Origin: Sulfuricella sp.
GTDB taxonomy: Bacteria; Pseudomonadota; Gammaproteobacteria; Burkholderiales; Sulfuricellaceae
Assembly (NCBI GenBank): GCA_041651995.1
Contig: JBAZID010000011.1
Span: 1-64,000 of the forward strand
Direction of reading: 5' to 3'
DNA: 64,000 bases
The number at the start of each line of letters is the position of its first letter. Positions within the stretch are counted from its first letter, which is position 1. A model generated the notes under the pieces. That model did not search any database, was not told where the DNA came from, and worked only from the letters and a program-made list of their open reading frames with translations. Positions 50,415 to 60,608 of this stretch are shown here, in pieces. The position numbers were made by a program, and so were the translations under genes.

Positions 50415-52276
50415 GCAGCGGGCCTTCCGGTCTGGATGCATTGGATTTCGAGGCCATGCCGGATGAGCTCGGATTGTACCGCTCTTACCTCGATGTCCTC
50501 GGGCGTGTCACCAATCTGCTGCTCGAAGATCCGGGGGAAGAAAGCTGGGAGGAAGTGCTGCGGCTATTGGCGGGCGCCGCGCGCATCAACCATTGCGCCC
50601 TGTATCTCAACCAGCCTGGCGAGGATGGCAGCCCGCGGGCGCAGCTGTGCTCCTTGTGGTCTGCCAGCCCGCTTGACAGCACCGGATTGCAGAGCCTGGA
50701 CTATGAAAATTATGACCTGCTCAACGATACGCTGCATATCGGCATGGTGCTGGTCAAGAACATGTCTGAACTGCCCGCGCCCGAGTTCAACCTTTTCAAA
50801 AGGATGCGCATCGGCAGTGTGATGTGCATTCCCCTCCTGGTGGCTGGAGAAATGTCCGGATTTCTCGGTTTCTTCAGTCCGCGCGCGAAATGCGACTGGC
50901 TGCCGATGGAGATCGATGTCTTGTGCGTTGCGGCCAGCAACTTCTCCGCCATGCTGGCACGGCAGCGCATGGAACATAGCCTGCGAGCCAGCGAGTCGCG
51001 CTTGCGGGTGCTGGTGGGCGCCACCGAAGATATCGTGATCGAGTTCAATGCCGGAGGAGAGATTCACAATCTCTGGTCTGACCACAGCCTGTTGCCCTCT
51101 TCATGCCAGCCCGGTACCTCGCTGAGCTCGGCTTTGCCCGCCGGCATGGCGCGGACCCTGCTGGATGCCGCTCCGGATGTGCTGGGCAGCGGTAAAAGCG
51201 AAGTGGTGAGTTTTGCGCTCGAAGATGCGCTGGGCGACCAGTATTTTACCGGCAGGCTGCAAACCGTTCCTTCCGAGAGCGGCCAGGACATGCATCTGGT
51301 CGCGCTGATCCGCGACGTGACTGCTCAGACGCAGGCCGAGGCACGCCGCCAGACCATGCTGGATACGCTCGATCTGCTGGAAGAGGCGATTATTGATATG
51401 ACGCCACAGGGCAAGCTGACCAATGTCAGTGCCGGCTGGGAGAAACTGCGTGGCGGAGAGAAGTCGGGGCGCGTGCCGCATGAACAGTCGCTGCTGCAGT
51501 TTGTGCATCCCGACGACCAGGGGGAAGTTACCGCCACGCTGGGCAAGCTGGAAGGCGCGCCGCAAGGGCCGGGAAAAACCCTGCGATTCCGCCTGGGCAG
51601 AAAGAGCGGGGAATATTTGTGGGTCGAAGCGCGCCTGCTCGCGCACCGTTCGCCACAGGGACAGGTCACCTGCATGCGCGGCATCCTGCGCGATGTCACG
51701 GCATCCTATCTGGAGCAGAAGCGGATTACCCGGCTGGCTCTGCATGATCCCCTGACCAGCCTGCCAAACCGTGTGTTGCTGCATGACCACTTGCAGCAGG
51801 CGATTGTCCGTGCCCAGCGCAACGGTTCAAAAGTTGCCCTGGGCTTTATCGATCTGGATCATTTCAAGCAGATCAACGATACGCTCGGGCATCAGGCCGG
51901 GGATGCCGTATTGCTGACCATGAGCCAAAGATTGCAGGGCGCCATGCGGGAAATGGACACGCTTTGCCGCTGGGGAGGGGACGAGTTTGTGGCGCTACTG
52001 CCGGATACCGCACAGGAAGCGGATGTGCGGCACATCGCCAAGCGCTTGATGGAGGCGGGGCGGCAGGCGATAGCGGTGGAGGGGCAGGAAGTCATGCCGA
52101 CGCTGAGTGCCGGTTTCGCCGTATTCCCTGATGATGCCAGCAGCGCCGAGTCGCTGATGGCCGTCGCCGATCACACCATGTTTCAGGCCAAGCGCAATGG
52201 CCGCAACAACGTCTGCTTCTTCAGCGACCTGCCGCCCGGGCTAGCGCAATTTGAATTGCTTGATCACCTGATCTAG
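50411..52276 (+). CDS. Diguanylate cyclase with GAF and PAS domains
   Basis: Soluble signalling protein of 621 aa: a GAF-like domain (about 30-195), a PAS-like domain (about 200-310), a second PAS with PAC (about 320-440), and a GGDEF domain (about 445-610). The active-site GGDEF motif is intact at 522-526, and an RxxD inhibitory site (REMD) lies just before it, so c-di-GMP synthesis with product inhibition is expected. No membrane segment. ATG 50411 overlaps the rsmA stop. Its end overlaps the convergent chemoreceptor gene by 36 bp. Confidence 0.92.
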   Translation: MSSGPSGLDALDFEAMPDELGLYRSYLDVLGRVTNLLLEDPGEESWEEVLRLLAGAARINHCALYLNQPGEDGSPRAQLCSLWSASPLDSTGLQSLDYENYDLLNDTLHIGMVLVKNMSELPAPEFNLFKRMRIGSVMCIPLLVAGEMSGFLGFFSPRAKCDWLPMEIDVLCVAASNFSAMLARQRMEHSLRASESRLRVLVGATEDIVIEFNAGGEIHNLWSDHSLLPSSCQPGTSLSSALPAGMARTLLDAAPDVLGSGKSEVVSFALEDALGDQYFTGRLQTVPSESGQDMHLVALIRDVTAQTQAEARRQTMLDTLDLLEEAIIDMTPQGKLTNVSAGWEKLRGGEKSGRVPHEQSLLQFVHPDDQGEVTATLGKLEGAPQGPGKTLRFRLGRKSGEYLWVEARLLAHRSPQGQVTCMRGILRDVTASYLEQKRITRLALHDPLTSLPNRVLLHDHLQQAIVRAQRNGSKVALGFIDLDHFKQINDTLGHQAGDAVLLTMSQRLQGAMREMDTLCRWGGDEFVALLPDTAQEADVRHIAKRLMEAGRQAIAVEGQEVMPTLSAGFAVFPDDASSAESLMAVADHTMFQAKRNGRNNVCFFSDLPPGLAQFELLDHLI

Positions 52277-53422
52277 CTCCGCCGAGAGGTTGGCCAGTTC
52301 TCTCGTGGCCTGCTCGCCGCTCATGGTGTCGACGGAAGCGTCCTGCACCATCTGGCTGATCTCATCGACATGGCCGCGAACTTCGGACACCATCTGATTC
52401 TGCGATGCTGCTCCGGTGGCGATACGTTCGATCATTTCCGAAACCCGTTCCACGCTGAGAACGATTTCCTGTAATGCCCGGCCCGCTTCGGTCGCCTTTT
52501 CCACGCCGCCCCGCACTTGTTCGGTGCCGCTTTGCATGGTGGAAATGGCATTCTGGGTTTCCTGCTGCACGCTCTGGATCATGCCGCTGATTTCCTGGGT
52601 GGCCTGGGCCGTTTTTTCCGCCAGCTTGCGCACTTCATCGGCCACTACCGCGAAACCGCGGCCCTGCTCGCCAGCGCGTGCTGCTTCGATGGCGGCATTC
52701 AGGGCGAGGAGATTGGTTTGCTCGGCGATGCCATTGATCACCGCTACAATGGCGCCGATTTCATCGGACTTGCGGCCCAGGCTATCCACGGCTGAAGAAC
52801 CGAGGGTGACTGATTCGTTGATCCGGCGCATGCCCTGAATGGTTTCCTGCACGATATTGCCGCCTGATTGGGCCAGATTGGAAGCTGTGCGCGCTGCCTC
52901 GGAAACCTGGCTGGCGCTACCGGAAATTTGCGCCACGGTTTCCGACAGGGTTTCAGTGCTGGAGTTGATGCTGGCAACGGTCTGCTGTTGGGCGTCGAAG
53001 CGCTGGCGCACCCCTGCCATGAGTCCCTGAATGGTGTTGGCATCACGGTTGACGTGGCCGCTCATGGTCGCCACTTCGCCAATCAGCTCGCGCAGGTTCT
53101 CTGCCATCTTGTTGAAGCCATGGATGATTTCACCGATCATGTCGTGGCTTTCCATGCCGCAGGTATGGCTGATGTCCTTGTTGCTGATGGCCGTGGCCAC
53201 TTGCGAGATGCGCCGCAGCTTGGACAGCAGCACCCAGTTCACCAGCCAGTAATTGGCCAGCCCGACAATGGCTCCCGCGGCCAGTGCGCTGACCACGAAC
53301 CACACCAGCATGCCGGGTTTCCACTCCACGAACAGGTTGGCAAACACCGGAAACACCCCGCCCATCACCAGGCCAAGTGCCAGGAATGACAGCATCAGAT
53401 TGCGCAGAACGCTAGGTTTCAT
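52241..53422 (-). CDS. Methyl-accepting chemotaxis protein with minimal periplasmic part
   Basis: 393 aa: two close transmembrane helices (about 8-28 and 38-62) with only about ten residues between, a HAMP-like region (to about 115), and a long signalling domain. The hairpin tip EQTNLLALNAAIEAARAGEQ (about 237-256) is standard. With almost no periplasmic domain, it probably senses membrane state, energy or a cytoplasmic signal. Convergent overlap with the GGDEF gene. Confidence 0.92.
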   Translation of the reverse strand: MKPSVLRNLMLSFLALGLVMGGVFPVFANLFVEWKPGMLVWFVVSALAAGAIVGLANYWLVNWVLLSKLRRISQVATAISNKDISHTCGMESHDMIGEIIHGFNKMAENLRELIGEVATMSGHVNRDANTIQGLMAGVRQRFDAQQQTVASINSSTETLSETVAQISGSASQVSEAARTASNLAQSGGNIVQETIQGMRRINESVTLGSSAVDSLGRKSDEIGAIVAVINGIAEQTNLLALNAAIEAARAGEQGRGFAVVADEVRKLAEKTAQATQEISGMIQSVQQETQNAISTMQSGTEQVRGGVEKATEAGRALQEIVLSVERVSEMIERIATGAASQNQMVSEVRGHVDEISQMVQDASVDTMSGEQATRELANLSAELDQVIKQFKLR

Positions 53423-53445
53423 TTTGATTCTCCCCCCAACTGTTG

Positions 53446-53841
53446 TTACTTGTGTGCACTGCTTTTTTGTATGAATTCGATCGGGTACCCGTCCGGGTCC
53501 TCGATGAAGGCGATGATGGTGGTGCCCGCGTTCATCGGCCCGGCTTCGCGCACCACCCGGACGCCATGCCCGCGTGCTTCCTCGCAGGCCCGGGTGGCGT
53601 CTTCCACCTCGATCGCCAGGTGGCCGAAAGCGTTACCTTGATCATAAGCGCTTGTGTCCCAGTTATGGGTAAGTTCGATCACGCTGTTTTCGGCTTCATC
53701 GCCATAGCCCACGAAGGCCAGGGTGAAGCGCCCCGCTGGATAGTCTTTTCGCCGCAACAGGCGCATGCCGAGGACTTCGGTATAGAAGGCAATGGATTTG
53801 TCGAGATCGGCGACGCGGATCATGGTGTGCAGGAGACGCAT
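53446..53841 (-). CDS. gloA: Lactoylglutathione lyase (glyoxalase I)
   Basis: Detoxifies methylglyoxal as its glutathione hemithioacetal. 131 aa, metal ligands expected at His5 (RLLHTMIRV), Glu56 (SVIELTHNW), His74 (FGHLAIEVED) and Glu122 (YPIEFIQ). Length and motif spacing match the Ni-dependent bacterial type. Downstream of the chemoreceptor start region, same strand. Confidence 0.94.
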   Translation of the reverse strand: MRLLHTMIRVADLDKSIAFYTEVLGMRLLRRKDYPAGRFTLAFVGYGDEAENSVIELTHNWDTSAYDQGNAFGHLAIEVEDATRACEEARGHGVRVVREAGPMNAGTTIIAFIEDPDGYPIEFIQKSSAHK

Positions 53842-53963
53842 GTGAGGGGTTCTCGCTCAGGTGATGTAACGGTGATGTGCGCTGCGATTTTTTTCATCAT
53901 AGCGCGCTTGGCGGGCAGAAAAAACCCCGTCGTAAACAGGTGTAAAGGTGATGGGGGTGAGGT

Positions 53964-54680
53964 TCAGAACTGGTGGTAGTCCGAGCCATGAATTTTCAGG
54001 AGCCCGCGCAGTTCGCTGAAATCCGGGCACGCCTGTTCCACGGTCCGCCAGAAGGCGGGCGAATGATTCATTTCGATGCGGTGGGCCAGTTCGTGGACCA
54101 CGACATAATCGATGACCGGCGGCGGTGCCTTGATCAGGCGCCAGTTGAGGCGGATGGCGCCTGTGCTGGTACAGCTTCCCCAGCGGGTACGGGCGTTGCT
54201 GAGGCTTAGCCTCGACACCTCGACATCAAGCTGGCGGGCATAAGCGCTAACCCGGTGCTGAAAAAATGCCAGGGCTTCGCGCCGGTACCATTGCAGAACC
54301 CTGCTTGCCAGCGCATCGGGGCCGCACTTTTCCGGCATGAATACGCGCAGCACGCCTTCGGCGAGCAGCAATTTGCTCCTGGCGCCGCCATGTTCGACTG
54401 ACAACTCGATCGGACTGCCGAGGAAAGGCAGAATCTGGCCCGTCTGCCAGACGATGGGCGGGGTGGCGCGGATGCGCATTGCATCGAGCCTGGCGAGAAT
54501 CCAGGCGGATCTCTGCGCCAGAATTTTTTCCATTTCATGCTGTGGCAGGCGTGCGGGGACGCTGACGATCAATCCGCTGGGGTCGATTCTGAGACCGATG
54601 CTGCGCCGCCGCGAACTGCGCAGCAGCAGGTAGGATATTTCCTCGTTACCGAGAATGAGGCGGTGGCGCAAGCGGTCCAC
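53964..54680 (-). CDS. YgjP-like M48-type metallopeptidase
   Basis: Predicted zinc metalloprotease of the SprT/YgjP (DUF45) group. C-terminal HELAH motif (VVHELAHRIEMNHSPAFW) provides two zinc histidines and a catalytic Glu, with a third histidine in MNHS. The RTRWGSCTSTGAIRLNWRL segment before it is diagnostic. About 238 aa. GTG 54680 is chosen because the longer frame to ATG 54719 would overlap plsC by 74 bp; the start is uncertain. Confidence 0.85.
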   Translation of the reverse strand: MDRLRHRLILGNEEISYLLLRSSRRRSIGLRIDPSGLIVSVPARLPQHEMEKILAQRSAWILARLDAMRIRATPPIVWQTGQILPFLGSPIELSVEHGGARSKLLLAEGVLRVFMPEKCGPDALASRVLQWYRREALAFFQHRVSAYARQLDVEVSRLSLSNARTRWGSCTSTGAIRLNWRLIKAPPPVIDYVVVHELAHRIEMNHSPAFWRTVEQACPDFSELRGLLKIHGSDYHQF

Positions 54681-55398
54681 GTTCAAAGTCGCGCGCGATG
54701 TGCTGCATTTCCTGTTCAATCCATGTTTCCACCTGGCTGTTCAGCGCGCCGGCTTTCATCCCGCCTGCCTGAATGGGTTTGCCAATGCTCAGTGTGATGG
54801 TGCCAGGGTGTTTCAGGAAAGCATTCTTGCCCCAGAACTCGCCGGCATTGTGCGCTATCGGCAGGACCGTTGCGTCGCTGTGCGTGGCGAGAAAGGCGCC
54901 GCCAATATTGTATTTACCGCTGACGCCCGGCCTGACCCGCGTGCCTTCAGGAAAAACCACCACCCAGAAGCCTTTTGCCAGCCGTGCCTTGCCCTGCTCG
55001 GTGATCTGCCTGAGCGCTTCTTTTCCGGCGCTGCGATCTATGGCGATCGGGCTGGTCATGGCCAGGCCCCAGCCGAAAAACGGAATTCTGAGCAATTCCC
55101 TTTTCATCACCCATACCACCGGCGGGAAGACACACTGGAATGCCATGGTTTCCCATGCCGACTGATGCTTGGCGAGAATGATGCAGGGATGACCGGGTAT
55201 GTTTTCCGTTCCAATAACCCGATAAGACAGGCCGCAGGTGAGTTTCATCCACCACAGCATGATTCGCGACCATAGTGCTATGAAGCGCGAGCGGGTGAGG
55301 GGGGGCAAAGGGAAGGCCAGCAGGGCGAGGACGGAAAAAAGCGGGGTGGTGACCAGTAGCCCCAGCGCATAAAGGGAGGAGCGCAGCCAGGTCATCAT
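54646..55398 (-). CDS. plsC: 1-acyl-sn-glycerol-3-phosphate acyltransferase
   Basis: Inner-membrane enzyme making phosphatidic acid. 250 aa with an N-terminal hydrophobic region (about 8-32). The catalytic motif is a His-x4-Glu form (KHQSAWETM, His78 to Glu83) rather than His-x4-Asp, as seen in betaproteobacterial relatives. FPEGTR lies at 149-154. It overlaps gmhB by four bases and the ygjP-like gene downstream. Confidence 0.93.
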   Translation of the reverse strand: MMTWLRSSLYALGLLVTTPLFSVLALLAFPLPPLTRSRFIALWSRIMLWWMKLTCGLSYRVIGTENIPGHPCIILAKHQSAWETMAFQCVFPPVVWVMKRELLRIPFFGWGLAMTSPIAIDRSAGKEALRQITEQGKARLAKGFWVVVFPEGTRVRPGVSGKYNIGGAFLATHSDATVLPIAHNAGEFWGKNAFLKHPGTITLSIGKPIQAGGMKAGALNSQVETWIEQEMQHIARDFERGPLAPPPHSR

Positions 55399-55937
55399 GC
55401 GTTGCGCGAGATCAGGTACTGCACTGCTTCAGCCAGGTCGGCGAACACCGGCGTGCCTTCCGGCAGGCCGCCCGCGGACAGGGTCTTTTCACCTTTTCCG
55501 GTGCGCACCAGGATGGGTTGCGCACCCATGGCTGCCGCTGCCTGCAGGTCGCGCAGCGAATCGCCGATGGCGGGCACGCCAGCCAGTTCAATATTGAAGC
55601 GTTTGCTGATTTCCTCGAACATGCCCGGCTTGGGTTTGCGGCAATCGCATTTCGAGTCCGCCGTGTGCGGGCAAAAGAATAGTGCATCGATGCGTCCACC
55701 CGCCTGGGCCAGGGCCTTGTGCATCTTGTCGTGAATGGTGTTGAGCGTGGTCATGTCGAACAGGCCGCGGCCGATGCCCGACTGGTTGGTGGCCAGCACC
55801 ACGCGGTAGCCCGCCTGATTGAGGCGGGCAATGGCTTCCAGGCTGCCGGGAATGGGCTTCCATTCATCCGGGCTCTTGATGAACTGGTCGGAGTCGAAAT
55901 TGACCACGCCATCGCGGTCGAGAATGATGAGTTTCAT
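55395..55937 (-). CDS. gmhB: D-glycero-beta-D-manno-heptose 1,7-bisphosphate 7-phosphatase
   Basis: LPS core heptose pathway. HAD-superfamily phosphatase of 180 aa: nucleophile Asp7 and Asp9 in ILDRDGVVN, SGIGRGLF, the zinc-binding loop CPHTADSKCDCRKPKPG (about 92-108) and GDSLRDLQAA. ATG 55937 is the family start; the open frame to 55991 is encoded by the TCACCCC repeat. Followed by plsC with ATGA-type overlap. Confidence 0.94.
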   Translation of the reverse strand: MKLIILDRDGVVNFDSDQFIKSPDEWKPIPGSLEAIARLNQAGYRVVLATNQSGIGRGLFDMTTLNTIHDKMHKALAQAGGRIDALFFCPHTADSKCDCRKPKPGMFEEISKRFNIELAGVPAIGDSLRDLQAAAAMGAQPILVRTGKGEKTLSAGGLPEGTPVFADLAEAVQYLISRNA

Positions 55938-55945
55938 GATTTTTC

Positions 55946-56030
55946 GGTGAGGGGTGAGGGGTGAGGGGTGAGGGGTAAAACCACCATGCACCGCTTAGGC
56001 CCATCACTCATCACTCTTCACTCCTTACGA
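55946..56030. repeat. Direct repeat, GTGAGGGGTGAGG type
   Basis: Four GTGAGGGGT units (55946-55976) face TCACTCATCACTC-like units (56004-56027). It separates glyS from gmhB and lies directly after the glyS stop. Confidence 0.75.
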
Positions 56031-58204
56031 TCAAGCTGCAAGTTTGGAAATATCCGCCACCTGGTTCATCAGGCCGCCGAGGGATTTGAGCAGGGCGAGG
56101 CGATTGTTGCGTATCAGCGGTTCATCCACCATCACCATCACGCCGTCGAAAAAGTTGTCCACTGCCTGACGCACGCCTGCCAATTGAGTCAGGGCGCCGG
56201 TGTAGTCCTCGTTCTGGAGCAGGGCCGCGACTTGGGGTGCGAGCTGGTTTACCGCAGCCAGCAGGTCGAGTTCGGCGGCGTCCGTCATCAGTGCCGGGTC
56301 GGCGTCGCCGCTCGGGGCCTCGGTCTTTTTTAGGATGTTCTGAATGCGCTTGTTGGCGGCAGCCAGGGCGGCGGCTTCGGGCAGACCGGCGAAGGTGCGC
56401 ACGGCGGCGAGGCGCTTGGGTATGTCGCCCAGGCGCTGCGGACGTTGCGACACTACGGCATCAACTTCCTGCGCCGTGTAGCCTTGCTCGCGCAGGCTGC
56501 CGGCGAGACGGTCGTTAAAGAATTCTAGCAAGTTGCCCAGAACAGGAGAGTTCGCCGGATCAAGGTTTTGAGCGAAGGCCGCCTTGTCAGAGCCACGAGT
56601 GGTTGTGCCAATCTGGTTCTCAATCATTTGATCCATGATCATGCAACATGCACGAAGAAGTTCCTCCATCTTGAGAGGAATATCTCCCTCCATCAGCATG
56701 CGAATCACGCCCAGTGCATGGCGACGTAGCGCGAATGGGTCCTTGTCACCGGTCGGAATCTGGCCGATGCTGAACATGCCGACCAGCGTTTCCAGCTTGT
56801 CGGCCAGTGCCACGACGGTGCCAACCTGACCGCGCGGCAGGCTGTCGCCAGCAAAGCGCGGCTTGTAGTGATCCTCAATGGCATCGGCGATATCGGTAGC
56901 GAGACCATCATGTAGCGCGTAATAACGGCCCATGATGCCCTGTAGTTCCGGGAATTCGCCGACCATATCGGTCAGCAGGTCTGCCTTGGCGAGTAGCGCG
57001 GCCTGCTCGGCCTGGAGCGCGAGCGCTTCGTCGCCCAGTTGCTGGCCGATGGCCTTGGCGATGGCGCAGACGCGCTGCACGCGTTCACCTTGCGAGCCGA
57101 GTTTGTTGTGATAGACGACCTTGGCCAGGCTCAGCACGCGGGACTCCAGCGTGTTTTTGCGGTCCTGGTCGAAGAAGAACTTGGCATCGGCGAGTCGCGG
57201 GCGCACCACCCGCTCGTTGCCGCCGATCACGGCGCTAGGGTCGGAGGGGCGGATGTTGGACACGATCAGGAACTGGTTGGTCAGCTTGCCTGCCGCGTCG
57301 AGCAGGGGGAAATACTTCTGGTTGGCCTTCATGGTGAGGATCAGGCATTCCTGCGGCACGTCCAGAAATTCCTCCTCGAATTGGCCTGCCAGCACGTTGG
57401 GGCGCTCCACCAGTGCGGTCACCTCGTCCAGCAGGGCATCGTCATCAATCGGCCTCAGGTTGGGGCCGGCCTTGGCGGCGGCATCCTGCAACTGGCGCAC
57501 GATGTCGGCGCGGCGTTTTTCAAAGGAGGGAATGACTGCGCCCTCGCTTTCCATCTGGCTCTCGTAACTGTCTGCATCCTGGATCGAAATGGCGGCAGTA
57601 GCGGCCTCGAAGCGGTGACCCCGGGTCATGCGGCCGGAACTCAGGCCAAGGATGGCGAGCGGAACGATGTCCGCGCCGTGCAACGCGACCAGGCCATGCG
57701 CCGGGCGAACGAAATTGACGGTGCTCCAGCCATCTGCCAGCTGGTAAGTCATCACTTTCGGGATGGGCAGCGCAGCGAGTGCGGCTTCCAGCGCTTGTTG
57801 CAGGCCATTGGCCAGCGTCGCCCCCTGCACTTCGGTATCGAAAAACAAGGCTTCTGCCTTGCCCTCGCCTTCACGCTTGAGCTGGGACACGATTCCAGCA
57901 TCCAGTCCCATGCCCGCCAGCCTTTTCAACAATGCCTGGGTGGGCTGGCCATTGGCATCCAGCCCCACGCTCACCGGCATGAGCTTGTGCGATATCGGCT
58001 TGTCGGCCGCCTGAGTAGCGACTTGCGTGATATGCGCCGCCAAACGACGCGGCGAGGCGTAGGGGGTGACGCTCGATTCTTCGCTCGCCAGTCCTTGTGT
58101 CTTGAGAGATTCGAACAGCCTGGTGGAAAAGGCGATGCCCAGTTTTTTGAGCGCCTTGGGCGGCAGTTCTTCGACAAACAGTTCAACCAGAAGATTGTTC
58201 ATAT

Positions 58205-58208
<4 letters not shown>
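56031..58208 (-). CDS. glyS: Glycine-tRNA ligase, beta subunit
   Basis: Tetrameric class II glycyl-tRNA synthetase, tRNA-binding subunit. 725 aa: starts NLLVELFVEELPPKALK, contains an HD-like middle domain (VGEFPELQGIMGRYYALHDG) and a C-terminal anticodon-binding DALR-type domain (LLQNEDYTGAL, FFDGVMVM). Slightly longer than E. coli's 689 aa, within family range. Its ATG overlaps the glyQ stop (ATGA). Confidence 0.96.
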
Positions 58209-59122
<914 letters not shown>

Positions 59123-59251
59123 GAAGGAAGGAAGCCGCCAAAAAGCGCTGATTTTACTGTATTTCAGGGGTACGGGGAAATTCCTGCTGAAGCTTGGAAG
59201 AGCCTGTGCATCCAGCTTGAATATATATGGCATTAAGTCCATAATTCGCCC

Positions 59252-59629
59252 ATGAGATGGGCTGTCCTCTTCCACGACGATTTTGCCGCTGAGTTTTCGC
59301 TGCTGGCCGAATCCTTGCAGGACGAACTGCTTGCTCACGCTCTGCTGCTGCGCGATTTCGGCCCCGGCTTGGGGCGTCCGACAGTGGATACGTTGAAGGG
59401 GTCGAGGCACGCTAACATGAAAGAGTTGCGCTTCAGCTGGGCAGGCGAAGTATGGCGCGTTGCCTTTGCCTTCGATCCGGCACGGCAGGCGATTCTGCTG
59501 GTCGGTGGCGACAAGGGCGGCTCGGACCAACGGCGCTTTTACAAACGGCTGATTTCGCTGGCAGACTCGCGGTTTGATGCACATCTGGCCGCAACGGGCA
59601 AGGAGCACAAACATGGCAAGAAATCTTGA
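59252..59629 (+). CDS. RelE/HigB-type toxin (phage-derived Gp49-like family)
   Basis: 125 aa with the Gp49-like pattern: FAAEFSLLAESLQDELLAHALLLRDFGP N-terminal helices (to about 38), LGRPTVDTLKGSRHANMKELR, then FAFDPARQAILLVGGDKGG and the basic RRFYKRLI helix. Such proteins are HigB-like ribosome-dependent mRNA interferases, paired with an HTH antitoxin. Toxin-first order fits higBA. It overlaps the antitoxin gene by 17 bp. Confidence 0.87.
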   Translation: MRWAVLFHDDFAAEFSLLAESLQDELLAHALLLRDFGPGLGRPTVDTLKGSRHANMKELRFSWAGEVWRVAFAFDPARQAILLVGGDKGGSDQRRFYKRLISLADSRFDAHLAATGKEHKHGKKS

Positions 59630-59936
59630 TCACCTGCTGGCCGAACTACCAGCCAAACGCCTGACCGCCATTGAGGCGCGCGCCGGTGAATTGGCGACAC
59701 TGAAAGACTTGCGCCTGGCCGTGGCGCAAACGCAGCAAGATCTCGCTGCCGCGCTGGGCGTGGGGCAAGACACGATTTCACGTTTGGAAAAACGTAGCGA
59801 CATGCTGCTCTCCACCTTGCGTCGTTATGTCGAGGCGATGGGTGGCAAGCTGGAGCTGGTGGCGCAATTCCCCAACCGTCCGCCAGTAGTCATTGACCAT
59901 CTGGCTCCGGAAAGCAGCCCGCGTAGGGCGCAATAA
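59613..59936 (+). CDS. HTH antitoxin (HigA/XRE-like)
   Basis: 107 aa with a helix-turn-helix (about 37-66: VAQTQQDLAAALGVGQDTIS then RLEKR) and C-terminal MGGKLELVAQFP, typical of the XRE antitoxins next to Gp49-like toxins. It should neutralise the toxin and autoregulate. AAGGAG precedes ATG 59613. The last codons (RRAQ, stop) are encoded by the left REP of the adjoining transposase unit, suggesting the tail was altered by that insertion. Confidence 0.87.
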   Translation: MARNLDHLLAELPAKRLTAIEARAGELATLKDLRLAVAQTQQDLAAALGVGQDTISRLEKRSDMLLSTLRRYVEAMGGKLELVAQFPNRPPVVIDHLAPESSPRRAQ

Positions 59937-59958
59937 CCGAAGGGCATTGCGCCGAATG
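59923..59958 (+). repeat. REP palindrome, left flank of the RAYT gene
   Basis: GTAGGGCGCAATAACCGAAG followed by GGCATTGCGCCGAATG: the GGCGCAAT and ATTGCGCC arms are inverse. The whole block recurs inverted at 60513-60548. It supplies the stop codon of the antitoxin gene. Confidence 0.9.
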
Positions 59959-60489
59959 TTAATCATCGTAACCCAACCCCCTTTCGTCTCCGCCAGCCCA
60001 ATCCGGCGGATAGACACCTTCGGCAACCAGATGGTGAAACGTCGAATAAGGCCAATCGGCTACACGCCTGACCAACCCATGTTTCAACGGGTTGATATGC
60101 ACATAATCCATGTGCGCCCGGTAATCCGCCTCGTCCCGAATCAGGTGTTCCCAATACCGTCGTTGCCAGATGCCTCGCTCGCCCCGGCGGACGCGCACGG
60201 CGGATAATTTCTCGCCGCGCGGTATCACCTTGGAAAAGCCCATTTTGATCAATCGCCACCGGGTCGCGAAATCCGCATCTTCTGGTGGCAACTCGATCAC
60301 GCAATGCAGGTGGTCGGGCAAAACCACCCAGCCGTGGATGTGGAAAGTGTGGCGTTTACGCACAGCGCGAACAGCTTGCCGCAACAAATCAATATGCTGC
60401 GTGAGCAGGTCGTTTCCGTGCCGTTGCAGCAAATTGACAGTGAAAAAATAAGTTCCGCCCGGATGCCAGGCTCGACGGTAATCAGGCAT
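59959..60489 (-). CDS. REP-associated tyrosine transposase (RAYT)
   Basis: Single-strand transposase of the IS200/IS605-like Y1 family that acts on REP palindromes. 176 aa: N-terminal RRAWHPGGTYFFTVN, HUH metal site His60-Leu-His62 (LPDHLHCVIELP) and catalytic Tyr129 in YVHINPLKHGLV; the C-terminal VADWPYSTFHHLV is typical of RAYTs. All catalytic residues are present, so it may be active. REP palindromes flank it on both sides. Confidence 0.93.
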   Translation of the reverse strand: MPDYRRAWHPGGTYFFTVNLLQRHGNDLLTQHIDLLRQAVRAVRKRHTFHIHGWVVLPDHLHCVIELPPEDADFATRWRLIKMGFSKVIPRGEKLSAVRVRRGERGIWQRRYWEHLIRDEADYRAHMDYVHINPLKHGLVRRVADWPYSTFHHLVAEGVYPPDWAGGDERGLGYDD

Positions 60490-60512
60490 GGGGCGAGTAT
60501 CGGGGCATTTGA

Positions 60513-60548
60513 CATGCGGCGCAATGCCCTACGGTTATTGCGCCCTAC
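60513..60548 (-). repeat. REP palindrome, right flank of the RAYT gene
   Basis: CATGCGGCGCAATGCCCTAC then GGTTATTGCGCCCTAC is the inverse of the block at 59923-59958, with a few changes. The pair marks the ends of a REP-RAYT unit. Confidence 0.9.
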
Positions 60549-60608
60549 GGGAGCTGCATTTCAGGGAGGCCGGGAATGGGGCGGAGAACCCGCCCCATTG
60601 GATTAAAC

